A stretch of DNA of 64,000 nucleotides from Zygnema cylindricum (lineage: Eukaryota > Streptophyta > Zygnematophyceae > Zygnematales > Zygnemataceae), in assembly GCA_037447655.1 (NCBI GenBank), contig JBBHKE010002552.1, forward strand, positions 156,501 to 220,500, given 5' to 3'. The notes under the pieces are model-generated. The model saw only the letters and a program-made list of their open reading frames with translations. It searched no databases and was not told the origin of the DNA. Positions within the stretch are counted from its first letter, which is position 1. Each line of letters begins with the position of its first letter. Below, piece after piece: positions 59,701 through 64,000 of the stretch. The position numbers and the translations under genes were made by a program.

Positions 59701-61093
59701 CTTACCAATGGTTAAAACATTAAAAAAAAAACATCGCAACACACAATGTGCGGAATTTATGTCAAACAAAAAAGAGCTCTAGCTATATCCAATCAATTAT
59801 CATGCCAAAGAATTGGAATATAATGAACTTCCAAAATTGTCCAGTGTTTTTCCAGAAATCTCTCAGGTTTCCATATTTCTGCTATGGTATTTTGTTAATT
59901 GCTTCTAATCTTCAACAAATTGATTCTCGAACATTTTTGTCTAAGTTAATTTCTTAGTTGTTCTTACCTTCAGCCAAATGTATCTGCGCTTCCAATGATT
60001 TGCCTCCTGTGCCTCCCTTCACCACTGTCTGTCTCTCCACTACTGACACGTTCCTCCAATTCTTGAAGAAAAAAACCAATAAATAACATTTTTATTAGAT
60101 ATGAATTCCTGAGAAACAATACCAACATTTATATTAGTTATAAATTCCTCAGAAATAAAGCCAATCGATAGCATTTATAAGCTAATTATAAATTCCTGAG
60201 AAACAAACAATTAGATAACATTTATATTAGATATGAATTCCTGAGAAATTACACCAATAGATATTTATTTATAATTGTTATGAATTCCTCACAAATAAAA
60301 CAATCGAAAACATTTATATTATTAATAAATTCCTGAGAAGTTAAACAAATCGATAACATTATATTAGATATGAGTTCCTGAAAAATAAAACCAGTAAATA
60401 ACATTAAATATCATAAGTGAAAGATTTTATGCTAATATGTAATGCTTTAATTCAGCCAATTCACGAAGGAAAAAAGCCAATAAAGGATATTAGGAAATAG
60501 ACATGTGAATTTTGCACGCTAAAAAACCACTAATTCACATTCAATGTTAGGTAATAAATTTTTGTGCGCTGATATGAAAGTTGAGTGTATCAATCCAGCA
60601 AATTTTCGAAGGAAAGGAGGCCAACAGATCACATAGAACCTAAGATATGGAAATTTTGGGCGCTGGTCTAAAATCAATGCTTCAATCCTGTACTAGAGGA
60701 AAAAAACCAGTAAGTAACATTAAATATTATAAATGGAAATTTTGTATGTAATTTTAAAATCAATGCTCCAATCCAGTCAATTTCCTAATAATAGTGTGAC
60801 ATAACATCTATTCACTCATGAGATTAACAAAAAGTTGGAACAAAAACCGCCTTAATTCTTCAAACATCTTATTAATTTTATATGATTATCTTTCCTCTTG
60901 TCTTTGCCTAACCAAATTTCCGCTTTGGACTGACAATTAGCAGCAAGTAGGGAAAAGATTGAATAATAAATAACAAACGTCACAGTTTTCTTCAACTTTA
61001 CAATTTTTATATTTATACCTTCCGTTTATCGGAATCTTTTGCCATCTCCTTCACTTCCTCCACAGATTGCAGAGTCTCAGTAAGTTCAGCCAT
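56781..61093 (-). CDS. Em-like group 1 LEA 5: degenerate but open frame, lacks the 20-residue motif
   Basis: The exons on the minus strand are 61093-61019, 60061-59968 and 56863-56781, totalling 252 nt (83 aa). Exon 1 encodes MAELTETLQSVEEVKEMAK. In exon 2 the paralogues' acceptor CAG/GAATTGG reads CAAGAATTGG, moving the AG 1 nt inward. About 33 nt later a 4-bp duplication (GACA) restores the frame, giving [21 protein letters not shown] split over the usual positions. Exon 3 goes from GRSKGG straight to HSTIEKSG, so the signature motif is deleted, and it ends at a TAG inside a local repeat. Exon 3 lies 3.1 kb away beyond a SINE and an unknown frame, so its connection is inferred. It may be a decaying gene. 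Confidence 0.6.
57216..58328 (-). CDS. Unrecognised 370-codon frame with an internal duplication, inside Em-like 5 intron 2
   Basis: This is a minus-strand frame of unusually high GC for the window. Residues about 50-118 and 119-184 are two copies of a helical module: DLTVYAISFLIRTAMREAG...ASHSLLNVSRGFRDL and DLTIYAAIFFIREGMREAR...ASHSLFDLSQGFREV. A low-complexity Ser run and an acidic, Met/Thr-rich C-terminus follow. I recognise no family. The duplicated module with conservative changes suggests past coding constraint. It may continue upstream in other frames (next entry), so this copy is probably decayed or carried by a transposon. Confidence 0.45.
   Translation of the reverse strand: MQGRDDCCLDNETTSKVLAKHIYNAVSKKHGSNILGAEMFNKKVTTFSTADLTVYAISFLIRTAMREAGKNIEAATTIFDTIFETTLRGCMNPALFEAMSSFKRASHSLLNVSRGFRDLDLTIYAAIFFIREGMREARENIEAAMTISDIALRARVDLALDEMANLSEKASHSLFDLSQGFREVMDCNSLANERLANVAREERRDLPSLFSTWHITHPHATATRRPQIITSITRIVRRDSSSPPPSLSVGNKKEYPGKAVTSTSSSSSSSSSSSSPSLSSSDNLDYKVSYASTQGGVTLVSPVAPKTQSLVDIPTMETMETSMAAMSLVEVPSNEGEGISHEKGGKNSDTESHVASPALPLKERRERGVY
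58389..58443. repeat. 18-bp in-frame repeat, three copies
   Basis: CCATCCTTCTCTCTCCAT repeats three times. On the minus strand it encodes DGERRM units. Confidence 0.9.
58627..58738. repeat. Two short tandem repeats side by side
   Basis: CAAAGACCATCCCATGATCA occurs twice (58627-58670) and GTGAGTACTTTATTGCTTCA three times (about 58679-58738), all in direct order. Confidence 0.95.
59037..59108 (+). repeat. tRNA-derived SINE head or tRNA pseudogene
   Basis: A 72-nt cloverleaf can be drawn. The acceptor GAGCTGG pairs with CTGGCTC (G-U allowed), the D stem is GCAC/GTGC around AGTGGTTA, and the T arm is CCAGG-TTCGAGC-CCTGG. The A box is TGGCACAGTGGTTAG and the B box GGTTCGAGCCC. The anticodon stem has one mismatch and position 33 is G, not T, so a working tRNA is unlikely. 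This fits the pol III promoter of a tRNA-derived SINE. The 3' boundary of any SINE is not seen. Confidence 0.7.
59157..59220. repeat. 31-bp tandem duplication after the tRNA-like segment
   Basis: CAGCACCATGGAGCAGTACC and ATGTAAGACAA recur as two identical head-to-tail copies. Confidence 0.92.
59221..59967. other. Remainder of Em-like 5 intron 2, AT-rich
   Basis: No supported gene. Related AATTT-GAACTAAATT-GAAACACTAAA and CCTAAGA-TCTT motifs near 59445-59520 and 59610-59690 suggest an old duplication of about 165 bp. Confidence 0.5.
60084..60405. repeat. Degenerate ~50-bp tandem repeat in Em-like 5 intron 1
   Basis: About seven units share AACATTTATATTAGATAT, GAATTCCTGAGAAA and AATAAAACCAAT. 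A second repeat block follows to about 60790 (CAATCCAGTCAATTT motifs). Confidence 0.85.
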
Positions 61094-61734
61094 TTTTAAA
61101 AATCAGAGGTCTTTGCAAGTAAGCTAAAACTTTAGCTTTCACAGTAAATGAAACAGAAAGTTCAAAAATTTGCTTTCTACTTTCTCCGATTCTGTGGAAA
61201 TATCGACTGCTCTGACTGCTTTTTGCTGGTCTCTTATTTTGCAACTGTTAGACACCTTATATTAGACACGTGTGTCAGCTGACACGTGTGTCAGCAGACA
61301 CTTGTGTTAGACACGTGCTAGACCGTGTATGAAACGCGCCTGTTAGACACGTGTCAAATTAAAAGAGCTTACTTACGGCAAGAAAAAAGCAAAAAGAAAT
61401 TTGAATGAGCAAGCAAGTTTGCTGGCTGGTCACAGTCAACTCGGTCAAAAGCTTTACAAATCGTCGAAATTTTTCTTCTGCTTCATTTTCGCATGTATCT
61501 AAAAGGTGTTTCTGTTTTCTGTTGACACGTGCATAAATCTTATTTGTCTTTATTGCTTTCTCTATAAACTTTGAAAAAGGAAGCTTATTTAGTTTGCATG
61601 ACACGCCCAAACTTAAGAAAAATACTTCATTTTCAGCTCTGTTCAGGTTACAGGTTTTAGGGAGAGATATTTTCCTCTGACTTGATTTGACTAATTGAAG
61701 GTTAGAAATAAATTTATAAAAGAGATTTTACGAA
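61094..61734. promoter_or_regulatory. Bidirectional promoter with five G-box/ABRE cores
   Basis: This lies between divergent Em-like 5 and Em-like 4. CACGTG occurs at 61267-61272, 61283-61288, 61312-61317, 61348-61353 and 61526-61531, most within ACACGTG. The first two lie in an inverted GACACGTGTGTCAGC arrangement. ACACGTG is the core bound by ABA-pathway bZIP factors in plants; ABA control here is inference. TATAAAAGA at 61714-61722 lies only 13 bp before the first ATG of Em-like 4. Confidence 0.8.
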
Positions 61735-63111
61735 ATGGTATTCGTGATTAGAGGAGCTTTTCAAGCCTGTTTTTCAGTGGTTGCCCCGTTTGGCTCCTCT
61801 GGATTGTTAAAATTGAAAAAAAATCCATCCACTTTTCCAGCTGTCTTCTTCTCTGGTAAAAAAAATTCAAACAGGAACTTTTCTACTATGGCGCAAGAAA
61901 CGAAGGCGACTCAGTTTTCAGTTGAGGAAGTAAAAGAGAAGATGCAACATCCAGAAGACCGGGAGGTGAAAAAACTGAGAACCTTTTTTTTTTTTTTTTA
62001 AGAAAAATGGTGCCGATCTAATAGAGTGATTATTCGAGGACTGGAAAAAAATGTTAAAGCTGATAAACTTTGTGTATTTTATGAGTAGAAGTCGATATTT
62101 ACGTCATAATAATGGATGTTGGTTGAAATATTTTTGATCAGTGAAGCTGAATTTGTCAATGATAAGTTCACTGAGAAAGGTAAAATATTCTTAAAAATGT
62201 TAAAAAAAAAACACCGATTTAAGATGCTGCTAAAAAACAGCTTACAAAAAAATGCTGTTTTGAATCTTTGGGACAATTAACTGCTTTCTGGATAAATATT
62301 ATACTATGTTAGGATCACAAAGTGCTTGCGAAGCTCATGACAATAAGGAAAAAAACGATTATTGAAAGATAAGTATTCCTTTTCTTGATATTAATTGTGA
62401 GTTAGGATTACAAATGTTAACAAGAGAAAAAGTGATTAATGAAAGTTTTTTAGTTTTGAAGGGTTTAGACGCTTGAAGAGCGAGTGAAACATGGTGAAAC
62501 TGTTGTAAAGGGAGGCACTGGAGGAAAATCTTTGGATTCTCAGGTTCGACTGGCTGAAGGTATTTAGTTCAAAATAAAATACCAATTATATATCGTTTTA
62601 GATCAAATTTAATGGTTAAAAGGATTGTATAGTTCACAATCATCATGTATTCTGCTTGTCAACAATTAGTGCAGAAACTGGTTTCAATTTTGCTATTATG
62701 TAAACTTTTTTTTCTCAAAGCTGACTGTTTGACATCATAATAGTTTTTTGCCTTTTCTTTCGTTTTATTAGTTGTGGTCACCGTATTGGTGTTTTGCACT
62801 CAAAACTTTTCTGATACTTAAAGCACTCTATGTCTAATTATTGTTCTGTTTTTGATTTGTTTCCATCTGTAAGTTCGACTACTTAATAAAAACAAAATTA
62901 TAAAACAAAGTCATACTTATATAAACGATATATGAATATGAACGATTTTGCAGGGAGTAGCAAAGGAGGCCATCATCGAGCCGAAGATTTGGGACATGAA
63001 GGATACCAAGAAATGGGAAAGAAAGGAGGGCATTCTACCTTAGAGAAATCAGGAGGAGAGGCAGCAGCCGAAAAGGGTGTTGAAATTGACGAGCCTGAGT
63101 TCAAAAAGTGA
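61735..63111 (+). CDS. Em-like group 1 LEA protein 4 with putative mitochondrial presequence, 3 exons
   Basis: The exons are 61735-61965, 62469-62559 and 62954-63111, totalling 480 nt (159 aa), all GT-AG. A 51-residue extension precedes the usual MAQ start (61888). It has no Asp or Glu, has Arg6 and clusters of Lys and Arg, and ends SNRNFSTMAQ, a good RxF/S-type mitochondrial processing context. The body is a normal Em-like protein: [17 protein letters not shown], one signature motif (HHRAEDLGHEGYQEMGKKGG), [15 protein letters not shown] and a shortened end EPEFKK. Organelle-targeted group 1 LEA proteins are known from Artemia; in plants the usual Em proteins are cytosolic. Caution: the TATA-like motif at 61714 could place transcription starts downstream of the first ATG, giving the cytosolic form from 61888. 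Confidence 0.85.
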
Positions 63112-64000
63112 CTTGGAAACCTTAATTACTCAGAGGAAAATGTATCCTGAAAATGTTTTCTTTCTTGTATACAGTTTTGAAAAATAGCTCAGTTAGCAAT
63201 GAGTAGGAAAAGGGACAAATAAAAAATGTTACTGGGAGTTTTCAGTCGTGCAAGTGTGTTTGTACTTCATCATTGTATATACAAATTTTGGTGAAAAACA
63301 TCAGTTGTAATTTTTTGTATTGGAATAGGTGTGCCGAGGGTCAAAGAATGGTTTTCCATAGTGGAAATTTGGTTTTCAATCCTATTCTTGTTTGTTCCGG
63401 TTGACGAAAAAAGTTGCCAAGCAGATTCTCCTCAGTTTTTGCATTCAAGTGAAAATCTTTTTGGATTAGAAGGGATAATGACTTTTTGATGCATAGATGG
63501 TTTAAGTCGAGGTGTTAATCTGGTCTCTCTCTGTTTGAACTCATCCCATTCAAATAATTTTAAAATATTTTGTAACATTAGAGAATGTGTACTGTGGAAT
63601 CAACCACTTACTTTGGGAATTATTATCTCCATCGTTATCTCGAAAATCAAGCCGATATTCCAAATAATACATAAAAAATATCAAATGAAGGACATTTTTC
63701 AAACCAAACATGTGTCCTTTATTGCGCTTTTTTAACGATCTTAAACATAAAACATCTGTTTTTCAACTGTATAGATTATGTTTCTTTCCGTCTCCAAATC
63801 CAATAGCTAGTGACATTGAGATGTTGATACTCTGACTTTTCACATCCCTCTTAGTCTTATACCTACTATATACGAATCATATCGAGACTAAGCCATGCTG
63901 AAGTTCTCATATGCATGAATATTGAAACTAATCTAACCTACAATCACATCTAGACCTAATCATTCTAAACCTCTCCAGACATAAAGTCGACCACTACTTG
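63112..64000. other. 3' flank of Em-like 4
   Basis: Contains the Em-like 4 3' UTR and AT-rich intergenic DNA up to the window edge. No other gene is supported. Confidence 0.5.

Overview
This is a 64 kb piece of an AT-rich, intron-rich nuclear genome, almost certainly from a streptophyte plant. The evidence is a family of group 1 (Em-like) LEA genes with GT-AG introns, a plant-type glucosidase II alpha subunit, Ty1/copia elements with an initiator-tRNA-Met primer site, and degenerate restriction-like-endonuclease LINEs. I cannot name the species. The LINE type and SINE suggest a non-flowering lineage, but that is a guess.

Layout. 1-6 kb: the end of a copia element, an array of small perfect hairpins, MITEs and a decayed LINE. 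7.5-10.9 kb, minus strand: a four-exon EIF1AD gene. 12.2-20.6 kb, plus strand, divergent from EIF1AD: a complete nine-exon glucosidase II alpha gene (912 aa). 22.9-23.2 kb, minus strand: a small coiled-coil protein gene. 24-28 kb: DNA transposons and a 28-bp minisatellite. 28.6-63.1 kb: a desiccation-protein cluster broken up by transposons.

The cluster holds five Em-like loci and one unrelated hydrophilic LEA-like gene. Two head-to-head pairs flank it. One pair is the hydrophilic LEA-like gene (minus) and Em-like 1 (plus), separated by a 1.1 kb interval with ABRE, G-box and RY motifs. The other is Em-like 5 (minus) and Em-like 4 (plus), separated by 0.64 kb with five CACGTG cores. In each pair one partner carries an Arg/Lys-rich N-terminal extension that looks like a mitochondrial presequence. 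Em-like 2 is a pseudogene. Em-like 5 has two frame lesions that cancel and has lost the signature 20-residue motif. Em-like 3 has two copies of that motif.

Transposons dominate the rest. There is a 5.0 kb copia element with a TATAG target duplication whose reverse-transcriptase core is absent, and two RLE-type LINE copies. A family of at least 12 short TA-flanked elements shares the terminal sequence CACCGTGAATCGCTATTAG or close variants but has unrelated interiors. There are also foldback elements and a tRNA-derived SINE. The 42.6-46.4 kb and 57-59 kb tracts contain unrecognised coding-like sequence.
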